Notes under the pieces: model-generated | The model's input: the letters and a program-made list of their open reading frames with translations, nothing else | Databases searched by the model: none | Told to the model about the DNA's origin: nothing | Source of the DNA: Xylogone sp. PMI_703 | Taxonomy: Eukaryota; Ascomycota; Leotiomycetes | DNA: 64,000 bases | Assembly: GCA_021399445.1 (NCBI GenBank) | Contig: JAJTUQ010000002.1 | Location: forward strand, 5,208,001-5,272,000 | Reading direction: 5' to 3' | Program-made: the position numbers and the translations under genes | In this document: positions 24,001 through 34,740 of the stretch, piece after piece | Numbering within the stretch: the stretch's first letter is position 1 | Layout: every line of letters starts with the position of its first letter

Positions 24001-24190
24001 CTACACCAATAGTTACATTGGTAAAAGCGCTCACATCACACCACATTTGTCCCCGTGTATGTTGTGTGAATGTCGCTTTTGTGTGTCATGTCATGTCGTG
24101 TCCAAGATGACATTTCAGAAATTTCCTCCCAAAAAAGTAGAACGTGCTCCCACGCGCCCTTAATCCTATCTCACAACCTGCTTACGACAT
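21089..24190. other. Long intergenic region
   Basis: Three kilobases upstream of the kelch gene. The first ~500 bases are likely its 5' leader and promoter. The rest has scattered GTAC motifs (22370-22430), CT/AG microsatellite-like runs (22608-22625, 22705-22725) and AT-rich sequence near the peroxiredoxin gene's 3' end. No protein or RNA gene is recognised. Confidence 0.55.
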
Positions 24191-25377
24191 CTAAGCCACG
24201 GTGGCCTTCTCCTTTGGCAGAGGAGTGAATCGGAGGTATGGCTTGACGATACGGAACTCTGGGAAAAGCTTCTTGGCCTCCTCGTTGGAGACTGGAGGAG
24301 CAACGATGACATCGTCACCTGGAACCCAGTTGATGGGAGTGGTGACACGGTACTTGTCGCCGGTCTGGAGGGAGTCGAGGACACGGAGGACCTCGGCGGA
24401 GTTACGGCCAGTGGATGCCGGGTAGGAGAGGATGAGACGGATCTTCTTGTTGGGGTCGATGATGAAGACGGATCGGATAGTGAAAGCAATGCCCTTGGAG
24501 TCAACGTTGGTGGCATCCTGGTGGTCGATCCTACATTGCCAAGAATCAGCACTAGTCTCAAAAGTACTGGATATCACCTTCTCGACAAGCAAGAAGCGAA
24601 TATTCTCAAGAGACTTATTCTCCCGCCGCGTGGAATCAAACACCTGGGGAAAAGGTAGGGAATAGACTCACATGTCGTAGAGAAGCGCAACCTTTCTCTG
24701 CTTGTCACCAATGATTGGGAAGGTCAAGTTGGAGCCAGTGACCTCGTTGATATCCTTAATCCAGCCTCCATGGCTCTCAATGGTGTTGGCGCTCAAGCCA
24801 ATGAGCTTTGCACCGCGCTTGGCGAACTCAGGCTCGAGCTTTGCAAAGGCACCGAGCTCGGTGGTGCAAACGGGAGTGTAGTCCTCAGGGTGGGAGAAGA
24901 AGACAACCCAGTTGTTACCAACGAACTCGTGGAAGTCAATGGGGCCGTTGGTGGTCTCGGCCTGGAAGTTGGGGGCAACGCTGCCGAGACGGAGACTAGA
25001 GAGGACGCCATGTCAGCAACGAGACTCAAGAAAGTATGAAGAAAACTGGACACGGCAATTCAAGGTGGGGTGGTGAAATCAGCTGAGGTGGGACATTGGA
25101 CCACCTCAAGGGAAGCTTTGAGACAGGTGTCGCATAACGAATCTTTGTGAGGCTTTGCACAGCTCTCAAGAAACATCAATTGCTAATAGCTGAAGATTCG
25201 CTATTATTTTCATCCGTCTTAAGCTCTTCTTTCATGCGCTTGCAATGGATTGTGGTGCGCCCAGAAATTTGCAGGACGCGCGCACATGGCGGGGTGATCA
25301 AGTGAGGGGCTGGAAACCGAGGGGCAGCACAGCAGCAAAGCAAAATTGGCGACTTACGGTTCTGGTCTATCAGCCAT
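24191..25377 (-). CDS. 1-Cys peroxiredoxin (Prx6/Prx1 type)
   Basis: Three exons on the minus strand: 25377-25358 (only 20 nt, MADRPEP split in its last codon), 24995-24672 and 24530-24191, giving 227 residues. The peroxidatic site PEDYTPVCTTELG has Cys50, with the family's PxxxTxxC pattern at 43-50. The C-terminal 1-Cys dimerisation region includes SYPASTGRN and PINWVPGDDVIV, which assign it to the Prx6 subfamily rather than 2-Cys peroxiredoxins. The enzyme reduces hydrogen peroxide and organic hydroperoxides, with thioredoxin or glutathione as partner. No mitochondrial presequence is visible, unlike yeast Prx1, so the cytosol is likely. All splice sites are canonical. Confidence 0.93.
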
Positions 25378-28188
25378 GGTGCTAGTTGATATATGTTATT
25401 GCGGAAGAGAAAACGAAACTATTCAAGAGCAACAAAGGGGTATCTGAGAGATGAATGCAGGATTGGGAGAGAGAAGAAAGAGAGGAGAAGAAGTCGGCGA
25501 CCCAAGGGAGGCGGATGCCCCTCCTTTATTAATCGAAGGGGGACCCCATACAGCAGGTCCTTTTTTGCCTCGAAGCTGTCCACCTTGGGCGCACCAGAGA
25601 CCGCACAACCTCCACGCTGAGGTCGAGCACGCAATCTGCTGGCGTCCTTTCCAAATCCCGGCCTGATCACGCCAGGCGCTTCCCCCATCCTCCCTCTGGC
25701 CTATCAGTGCCGCCGCTGGGCCTCGGTGGCTATTAGACTTGGGGCCTTCTTGGGAAGGACTTCATCTACTTTGTATATGATGGGCAAAGGCAAAGCACAC
25801 AACGTTGCAGCTACGAAGAGGTGATGAGTTTTTACCCTCCAATAATAGGAGTTGGTCCAATTTGAGGTTAATGAAGCGCTGATCAGAGATGACGCCAGAG
25901 AAAGCTCCTTGGTACTCATTCAGAAGAGGGTAAAACGCTTTTCAGTATGTGATCAGTGAATGATCGTAGATAATCTGTCATATCGACATGGCGTAGAACT
26001 TTATAGAAGGGTTGCATTCTTTCTAGGGTTGCAGAGGTTTCACTATGGCCTAGAAAGTCTAGCCAAATGCCATCCGGCATCTGTTCTTCGGCGATTACCT
26101 GATGCGCAAGTATCTCAAAATCTCACTCAAGAGCAGAACACTATGAGCACGCAGGATTCACTTTTATTGATCAGTAAACAAGAAGTTAGGACGCTATGCT
26201 CTTGAAATTCTGGGCGGCAATGATATCAAGTAGTGTAAAGTCCTGGAAAGCACGCATGACTATTATATTTGGAATCTTAACGGTAGTTATTCTGAGTGCC
26301 AAACTGAATAGCTGTTCTCAACTTCTGCAGCTATCATAACTGCCCTTGTACAAGTAAGCAAAATTTCTTGCAGTTTTGGATATTGTAATCTCACGTGACT
26401 CGTGCTCTCATCGCGTCATTACACGTGATATGAGTTGACCTCTTTGATTTTGAACTAGTCATATCTGGTTAGAAATAAAGTCACGTGAAATTATATAATA
26501 GAAATTACATAATGAAGAGTAAGTCTGGTCACGTGATATGCATCTCAAACTTTAACTCGGCATGACGCTGCGTTTTGAACGCACCGTACCCGCACAGTAC
26601 GAGATCTCTCTTCATAGCTGCACAACCCAGGCGTTGTCTTCTAGCATATCTCCGAAAAAGGAGCCAGACGGATAATAACCGCGGCGGGTACTGTACGGGA
26701 ACTCAAAAATTCCGACGTTCAAGTCAATGACAGGGCGCATTAATGGCTTGCCTCTAGTTTGGAGCTGTACATACCATCGTCAAGACATGAAGGCATGATA
26801 CCTGCCAGCCTCGCAGCACAGCACACTTTTAGATAACCAGGAATTCCGCCACATTTCTTGTTGATTGCTGGATTGGTGATAAGTCCCTTCTAGATCATCT
26901 ACCCAAAAACTGTTTTTCTTACGTTTGACCGTATTTTCTAAATGGAAGGTGGAGTTCGGTGCTCGGTCTGCGAGAAATAGTCACATGATTTTTCCGACAT
27001 TCTCAACCAGAACTCTTCGAGCTCTTCTTCTCAACCAACCACTATCGATGGCTGCGAGTAATGTCAACAGCCTCAACCTGAAACAATGGTACAGCAAGAA
27101 AAACATGGCAAATATACGATATTTACGTGTACCGATTCTGCAGCCCTTCTACAGAGTGCCGTGGTACAGCAGTATGCGGTATGACCCAAAGTAAGCCCTA
27201 AACAGTCCAATGTGCCATCGAGGCCAAAAGCGTTTCCCGGCATGCTGCACCACCGAGGCCTGCAGCACCCGTTGCTCATGATTGGGCCCAATGAGCCGGG
27301 ATTAATCGGGAATAAGCGGTGGGCCCAGGACGCAGCAAAAGCCAAGAAGGTGGCCTCTCAGTGCCTCTCTGGGGCAAGGACGGGCTTGCGTTGCTAGCCC
27401 ATAAGAGGCTTAACGGCCATCTTTTTCTTGCTACGGCTATCGCCCGCGGTAGATGCGCGGCCGCCGTGCAGCAAGAAGATTTCGGAAATGCAACAGCTTA
27501 AAATGGGGGGGAGGGGAAGGAGGTTGTTTATTAGCTTGCTTTGCTGCTTCACTGCTTGGCTGCTTGCTGCTTTGCGTGTGTCATGACAGCCTTTTCGTTT
27601 CTTTGCGTGTTATCCTTCCCCAATCCTGGTCCGTTGACTGGCCGCCTTGTGGATATTCCGTCGATGTGGGCCGCGGCGCGTTGTTGCTTGTCTTGTAGCT
27701 CTTTTTAAAGGATGTTATTGCCGTAGCTAACCTCCTTTGGTGCGAATGCTTTGGTAATTTTTTCCTCTGTCATCGCGTCCTCTCTTCTCCCTGTTCGACT
27801 CTCCCTTTCCCTTTGCGGATTGATCTCGGTCCTAGGTTGGAGTTGTTGTACTCGGTGTCGGAGTTAAAGGTGTAATTCTCGCTCTGACAGACGATATAAG
27901 AGACGCTGGTGGGTCATTTTGACTGATTGCCTCAATCTCTTTCCTTTCTTCTCATCCATACTCGCGCCTCTAACCTCCTTGTTCCGCCACTCCTTCCCAA
28001 GTACGGTTGTTGTAGCGTCTCTCTACTCCAGTTATATCTGTATCTGGCAGTATATTTTGATATAACGCCTGATATAAAGACCAGAAGAGCAAGGCTAGGG
28101 AAAGGGGCACGAGAGAGTGAGTCAGGGAGATAAGAGCGGACCAGGAAAGTTATTCCAGTCATTTTCTGACAACCACATTGATCCAGAG
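25378..28188. other. Long intergenic region between divergent genes
   Basis: It separates the peroxiredoxin and MFS transporter genes. It contains the CACGTGA cluster listed separately and short open frames without ATG context or domain signal. The 500 bases before 28189 are probably the transporter's leader, including short upstream ATGs such as 27927. Confidence 0.55.
26391..26536. promoter_or_regulatory. Cluster of four CACGTG(A) E-box motifs
   Basis: TCACGTGA occurs at 26391-26398, 26481-26488 and 26529-26536, and CACGTGA at 26422-26428, so four copies within 146 bp. CACGTG is the core bound by fungal bHLH regulators such as Cbf1- and Pho4-type proteins. The cluster is 1.0 kb upstream of the peroxiredoxin start and 1.65 kb upstream of the MFS start, so its target is uncertain. 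Confidence 0.45.
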
Positions 28189-30039
28189 ATGGCGTTGAAC
28201 TCAAAGTCGAGAGAGTTCACGGCAGCGCCGTCATCGGACGATGAGACCAAAAGAACCTCGGATATTGACAAGATTGGTGACCTGCCCCGAGGTGACAATG
28301 GGAAGTCTCTAAAGGCTGGGGATGAGGGCAGCCTGTCTAGACAAACCAGCATCTCAGCGGCTTCATTTGCTCTCGATGACTCAACCCCAGTTACCTACCA
28401 CTATCTAACTTTCGAGACCCTGCTGCCCGACCCAACGTCCAGCACTAGTAGCAGCACCTCAAATCCTCCACCGCCACCCCCGGACCTCAAGAAGTATGTC
28501 AATCCCTTTGACTGGTCCGCTTCCCGGAAGAATATCACCATCATCATGTCCTGCATAGCAACAGCGGTAGCGGCCTACACGGCGGGCTCCTATTCCCCTC
28601 CCGCAAGCAAGATGGCTGCTGAGTGGCACGTATCTAACGTTGCTATACTTGTGGGCATTACCACCTTCTGTATAGGTTTCGCAGCTGCGCCCATGGTCCT
28701 GGCCCCCTTCTCTGAGATCAATGGCCGATATCCGGTCTTCATTGCCTCGGGTCTTGTCTTCCTCATTGGCCAGATTTGTTGCGCTGTTACCCCAACTTAT
28801 GCTGGTATGATCGTGTCCAGATTCGTCGTTGGCTGTGGCAGCAGCGTTTTTTCCACCATGGTTGGTGGTGTTGTCAGCGACTTGTATCATGCCAAGGCCA
28901 GAAATACTCCCATGGCATTGTTTTCTGGAGCTGCCTTATTCGGGACAGGTATCGGTCCTCTGGTGAGTGGATTCGTGACAGAACATACGAGTTGGAGGTG
29001 GGTATTCTGGATCCAAGTTATCACCTGCGGCGTGCTCAATGTTGGATTTGCGCTGTTCTTCCCTGAGACGCGTGGCAGTATCTTGTTGAGCCGAAAGGCC
29101 CAGTGTCTGAATAAGTGGTATGAAGAAAGAGAGAGGGGTGGATATTACGGCTTCGATATGCCTATTCAGGAAGATGCGGGATCGAACTCGAACTCGAATA
29201 TATCCCTGCCAGAAGATGAAAAACAACAAATCCCTGCGCGCCGGACACAATCCCAGCGTATCAGATGGAAAGTCAAGTCGGATGAGGAACGAGCCTCTAT
29301 TGCTACCATGATCTCCATCTCCGTTTACCGTCCAATGCATCTTCTTCTGACCGAGCCGGTTGTGTTCTTCTTCTCGCTATGGGTGGCCTTCGCATGGGCA
29401 GTGCTCTATCTGACATTTGGCTCTATCCCCCTGGTGCTCTCTCATTCTCACGGCTTTGACACTCAGCAGTCTGGTGCCGCATTTGCAGCTATATCTATCG
29501 GCGCTGCAATTTCTACAGTCTTATCAATCTACCAGGATGGTATACTAGCACGGTATCTTGCTCCTATTCAGGACTCCAATTCATCATCCAAGTCTACCAG
29601 CCGCTGGATTCGTAATCTCGATCTCTCCTCGCCCGAAGGACGTCTCTACTTTGCATGTATCGAATCAGCCCTGCTTCCGATCGGCCTCTTCTGGTTCGGC
29701 TGGACTTCTTTCTCTTCCATACCGTGGATCGTCCCAGTCATGGCAATTGCCTGTGCAACAATGGGCATTTACTCCATTTACCTCGCCACTTTCAACTATC
29801 TTGCTGACACATACCATCGCTATGCATCCTCTGCCCTCGCTGCTCAAAGTGCCTGTCGAAATGTGTTAGGAGGCGTGTTCCCTTTAGTCACGGTGCAAAT
29901 GTTCACGAACCTAGGATATCCAGCAGCCAGCAGCTTGCTTGGTGGCATTGCAGTACTATTAACAGCTGTGCCCTGGGTGCTTGTGTTCTACGGACCAACT
30001 ATCCGCAAAAGGTCGAAATTCGCCAGCGAGATTATGTAA
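28189..30039 (+). CDS. MFS drug:H+ antiporter-type transporter (DHA1)
   Basis: Single exon of 616 residues from the first in-frame ATG at 28189. The N-terminal ~110 residues are hydrophilic and end in a Pro-rich stretch before the first helix (~117). Twelve membrane segments can be followed in two blocks of six, separated by a ~90-residue cytosolic loop (about 305-380). The MFS motif A region reads APFSEINGRYPVFIASG (~175-191), and motif C, which marks antiporters, reads GAALFGTGIGPLVSGF (~248-263). WRWVFWIQ in helix 6 is also typical of DHA1 transporters. Relatives export fungicides, mycotoxins or polyamines at the plasma membrane. No biosynthetic cluster surrounds it, so the substrate is open. 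Confidence 0.88.
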   Translation: MALNSKSREFTAAPSSDDETKRTSDIDKIGDLPRGDNGKSLKAGDEGSLSRQTSISAASFALDDSTPVTYHYLTFETLLPDPTSSTSSSTSNPPPPPPDLKKYVNPFDWSASRKNITIIMSCIATAVAAYTAGSYSPPASKMAAEWHVSNVAILVGITTFCIGFAAAPMVLAPFSEINGRYPVFIASGLVFLIGQICCAVTPTYAGMIVSRFVVGCGSSVFSTMVGGVVSDLYHAKARNTPMALFSGAALFGTGIGPLVSGFVTEHTSWRWVFWIQVITCGVLNVGFALFFPETRGSILLSRKAQCLNKWYEERERGGYYGFDMPIQEDAGSNSNSNISLPEDEKQQIPARRTQSQRIRWKVKSDEERASIATMISISVYRPMHLLLTEPVVFFFSLWVAFAWAVLYLTFGSIPLVLSHSHGFDTQQSGAAFAAISIGAAISTVLSIYQDGILARYLAPIQDSNSSSKSTSRWIRNLDLSSPEGRLYFACIESALLPIGLFWFGWTSFSSIPWIVPVMAIACATMGIYSIYLATFNYLADTYHRYASSALAAQSACRNVLGGVFPLVTVQMFTNLGYPAASSLLGGIAVLLTAVPWVLVFYGPTIRKRSKFASEIM

Positions 30040-31286
30040 ACGATAGAAGCTAGATTTTAATCGTCATACCAAGATGATGGACTGTTCGAATGAGTACAAA
30101 TCAGCCCATTCTGGGCTGTAATTCTTCGAGAGAGAGGAAATGATATTAGATGGAATGATCTAGAAAGTAATAATGTTTATCGTATATAACCTCATGTATA
30201 TACGTATACGATGTCATGAGAAAGATAGATATCTCATTAATGAAATATAGAGTTTGAATAGGATTTAAAATAAACTGTTGAGATGAGAGAATTTGTACTT
30301 CGTTTAAACCAGGGGATCATGGCGAGAGGTGGCTTGTACCACCTTGGGTTCTCGAAGGGGAAAGTACGACACAACTTTGATGAGAAAACAACACAAACAA
30401 GGTTTGCAAGAGGAATATTTCGCTGCTTGAGCAGGTTCATGTACAAGATGCGTTTATTACACTAGAACATTTGTTATTCACCACGCTGGCCACGTGAAGA
30501 ACATATCTTTAATTCAGCATCACAAATAATTCAACGTAGGCCCTAGCTCTCCTCATGCTTTCCCTTCTCTTGCACAACAAATAGGGAAGGATATTCCCAA
30601 TCAAATCTGGATATAGAGGCCAGGGCTGTAAGAGTAATTACTAATATGGATAGCATGAATATTACTAATAGAAATAGCTTATGATAGGGCACAGCACTAT
30701 TTCTTCAACTCTTAACTTGAGCAGTAACGGGATCTTGTACGCTACCCATATTCTCGCGGCAGGAAGCGTCTGGACTGTAGCCCACTCCTCATGATACACT
30801 TGTCCAAAATATTACGACAAGGAAACCTGTTTCTATCTGTTTGCAGGTTTGCACGGGCATTCAGAGATTAATACAATCCATGACTGGAACCTAATATCCA
30901 AATGAAAATTGACATCACACAGTCACCAAACTAAATTCACGGTCTTGCACCTCCATTGCCCCACCCCCGCGTTTTCTCACTACCACTAAAATACAACTAC
31001 CTTTTCAAATACCTGAACTCTGTATTTCTTCCTCCTTCTTTCGAATTGCAGGTCAGATCGGAGGCAATATTTACTATGAAGAAGGCGTTAAACAATCGAG
31101 ATTTCGTTGAGCTAAATGTTAACCACAAAACCTTCAACTCAACTGGGTGTACACATATAATCGAAAAATTTTCGGTTAATGATAACCTCTCCATATATCT
31201 CTATGAAGCGTCACTCTGATACGTTTATTATTCGAAGTTGAGTTTTCATGAAAGAACACTTAAATCCATCTTTCATTTTGATAAAA
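30040..31286. other. AT-rich intergenic region
   Basis: 3' flanks of the convergent MFS and HeLo-E2 genes. It is AT-rich, with no supported gene or recognisable transposon remnant. Confidence 0.55.
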
Positions 31287-33676
31287 CTAAACCACTTTAG
31301 GATGTCCCTGATCTAAATATGGACCTGGTAGCGTGTATTCTTCATTATTTATAACTGTTGTATCAGCACCATTTTCAAGAAGTAACTTCACTACTTCACC
31401 ATGCCCATTATCTGAGGCTGACTTTAACGGCGTCCATCCAGTATTGCTTGCAGTTGTTATATCAGCTCCTTTGCCAAGAAGCAGCTTGACAACCTCAATA
31501 TAACCATTATATGAAGCTAAGTGTAATGGTGTCCATCCTCTATTATTTATAATTGTTACATCAGCTCCTTTCTCAAGAAGTAGCTTAACAACCTCAATAT
31601 GTCCATTATATGAAGCTAAGTGTAATGGCGTCCATCTTCTATTGGATAGAATTGTTATATCAGCTCCGTTTTCAAGAAGTAGTTTGACCACTCCTATATG
31701 TCCCTCAGCTGCAGCTGACAAGAGTGGAGCCGGAGAGTCGTCTGACGCTATTACTGGCGAATTAGCAGGAATATCTTCAAGGAAGAGCAGCTGACTTTCG
31801 TCAGGCCTCTCGCCAGTGGCAAATCGTTGAGTGTAAAGCCTCGCATTTTCACAATAGCCTTCGAAGTCCTCAAGGTATTTCTGAGCAATCTCTGGAACAA
31901 GCGGATCGTCTACATCAGGAGTTGCTAGAAGCCCACATAATGCAACAAGGAGCGAACCCAAGGTCCATTCTGCATCCGAAGATTTTGCGCGATACCACTG
32001 TGCGGCTTGACCGTTGACTGGACTCCTGTGAACGTCTGCACGAAAAGAAGAATCCCACTTCTCTTTATAATCGGCACAAATATGTCCCTGTGGAGAGATG
32101 TTTGGATGGTAGATCTTAGTGTGGAATCTCAACATCAGCGGGGCATGAGGATCATTCTCCGACAATTTGACAGTAATCCAGAATATACCACCTTCATAGG
32201 GCGTCTCTGGAGGTCCTTCAATGCTTGCCAACACCTTGTTTAGGCTCTCGTTGAGAGGAACAGCACTGATGAATGGCACTTTACCAGCCCTGATATTGCG
32301 GAGCTCTATAAACATTCGTTTCACAGCAGATGAGCTAGAATCAGCATGTACCAGGATCTTGCCAGAATGGTTGAGCCAGTAATGTTCATTCTGGTTCTTT
32401 ATTTTTGACCTCTCACCGTAATGAATGTCTCCTGCTGTAAAGCTTAAAGGCTGGCGTGGTTTTGCCTTTTTGATAACACTAGTCATTAGACGTTGATTTT
32501 GTGAGAGTACGCCTTGTGGTCCTGATTCAATAAACTCTTCCATCCCCTCGAGCTCACGCTGAAAGCTGCATGTTCTTCCGGTTTGTATACAATTAGTACA
32601 GGTATTTTGTTCGGTATCAGTGATACATTTGTAACGTTCGTCTAGGCACTCTTCACACGATCGACTCGTTGTAAAAGCGTCCTTCGGCGGGAGTTCTAGC
32701 CGAGTTACATGGGGGATTTTATCCTTGGAATCAGACTTGATAGATTTCGGCCAGGCACCTGGTAATGGAGGCTCTTGACTGAGAAGACTCTTCGGTTCTA
32801 TTGATGGGCTAGTTTTTGCAGTAACAAACGATAGTATTGTACTTCGAAAGTTCGATGTCGAAGATAGTGTTTGTTGTTCACTAACCGATTCTGTCACCGC
32901 AATTAGACGTCGACTTGCGGTATCTGAGATGTTGTACTGCGAAAAGCGATTGCTCGAAGAATGATGACTTGAAGAAGCATCACGAAGTAGTTTAAGGCTT
33001 TCCACATCTGAAATGCTTTCGATTTCTTCCCGAAGTCGTGCGTGTTGTCCTTGCAATAAGCCTAGAGCCGTTGTGATATTTTCAAGGCCATCTACAAACT
33101 TTTCGAGTCGGTTGATCACACGCTCGAATTTCTTAGCATCGTGTATTGCCCATCGAGTGACATTCCAAGCCGAGGTCTCCTTCTGGTGCCTCCGTATACG
33201 GCTCTTGAATCGATCGAATGATCCTTTGAAGATATTGATCCCTACAGAGCTCGACCCCTCTAAGCCCTGCAAAGCGTTCGCCTTTACACCGTATCTCTCG
33301 TCTACACGGCTAGCTTCATCAAGGAGTGATTTTATATTACAGAGTATTCGTTCCACTTCTGGCTTAATATCTGATCGATTAAGATTTTTATCATATTGCA
33401 GACGACATCCATCATGGGTATTAGCCCAACAGATTCGCCCCAGAGACCAAATCGAACACGTTGTAATGAGAACTACATCCGGTTCAAAGTCATTAGAGAG
33501 CTCTCCATAAAGCCTACTAGTCAAAGTCTTACCAGTGCAAGAAGCTGCTCGTAATCCTTGCTGAAATTCTTGCCTGTAACAACAATATCGAAGCATTCAA
33601 TACAAGTAGTAAACAAGGCTGCAATACTGATGGCGCTCAAGGTCAAACCTGCGATACCTTCAGCAGCGGCCGACAT
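31287..33676 (-). CDS. HeLo / Zn2Cys6-like / ubiquitin-conjugating E2 / ankyrin fusion (one apparent frameshift)
   Basis: Exon 1 is 33676-33533 (MSAAAEGIAGLTLSAISIAA..., a HeLo prion-inhibition-type start). A 60-nt intron (GTAAGA to ATGTAG) leads to 33472, where FSLQRVRFGLWGESVGL continues the HeLo domain. One base appears missing at about 33422-33424. The next frame then reads DGCRLQYDKN and stays open to 31287, so a repaired product would be about 778 residues. Further domains in order: a C-x2-C-x6-C-x8-C-x2-C-x6-C cluster (codons at 32560-32660); an E2 fold (about 32320-31815) with YEGGIFWITV, YHPNISPQGHICADY and DDPLVPEIAQKY, catalytic Cys codon 32078-32076; and about four ankyrin repeats to the C-terminus. 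HeLo domains drive membrane-linked cell death or incompatibility in fungi. The ankyrin array would be the sensor, and ubiquitin transfer is inferred from the intact E2 core. Confidence 0.8.
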
Positions 33677-34740
33677 CTTTTCAAATCACTTGCAGAATTC
33701 ATAATCCTGCTGCTAAGTCTTTTAACTAATGTGAGGAAGCCGCAAGTTTCGCGACGAGGCTTTGAAGGCTGTACAATATGTTGTCACTGAGTATGGTGGA
33801 TCTGTAGCCACTCACGATCAAGTGAGCTGCTCTCCAATGATTGGTTCAAAAAACACCATAGCTTTATGCGGTTATGAGCAACAAGTTACGCTTATAGAGC
33901 AGGAATCTGAACACTTTTATATGATTCTCACTGTAAGCTAGTGTTTATTGAGAATTCTAACCATACTTGACATGCTTCTACCTCACAAAGATCATAGATC
34001 ATATCAGTATATATATTCATGTGTGTAATTGTTTTGACAGGATTTAGCGGTCAAACCCCCAGAACTAAGATTACATTTATAAAAATACAAGATTATACGT
34101 ACAAGATAATGAACAGTTAATGTTATAAATCTCTTATTGTTTGCTCATATTCTTATTAAGAAAGGAAAAAAGCCAATCAGGATGATAGTATTCCAAATGA
34201 CAAAAGAGTTCGGGCCATACAGCTATCGCGTCGTGGCGTGTGCTGTATGCCTTACATCTCCCCTAATATATCAGTTTCTTATAAGTTCACTATTAGGATT
34301 GGCCCCCGTCTCCAGAACAGTAATTGACCTTACCACTCTGCCATGAGAGGCGCTGTTTACTGTTCTTTGCATAGGTCTTGCCTACTTAGGACTATATTGG
34401 AAGGGAACGAATTTAAGGGGGAAACGAGCGAGGTCGCAAGTGTCAAGGTGAACTCTCATAACCTCACTGTATCTAAATCTTTCAAGAAGGTACCCTCTCG
34501 CACGATTATTAGCACTCATTCCTAACTTCATCAAATTGCATACATCTTTCAGGTTGATTTCTATTGGCTCTATTTATAGTCTATCAAGGTATTCGCATTT
34601 TGACTGAGTAGGATGGTTTCTTACCCTTCCCGCTACTCTTCTTTACTCTTCTTTATTTAATTATAACATCCGTAATTGATAGTATTATTCACTCTTACAT
34701 CTTAATTACTTGTTACTATAGCCGATTCATTACGGCTGAG
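33677..34740. other. Intergenic region between divergent E2 fusion and F-box genes
   Basis: About 1.06 kb, AT-rich, probably the shared or back-to-back promoters. No gene is supported within it. Confidence 0.55.

Noticed and set aside
26925..27194. 89-codon open frame on +
   Set aside because: No domain, no splice continuation; likely chance.
28117..28188. Upstream extension of the MFS protein
   Set aside because: The extension would start with GTG; the first in-frame ATG at 28189 is the plausible start.
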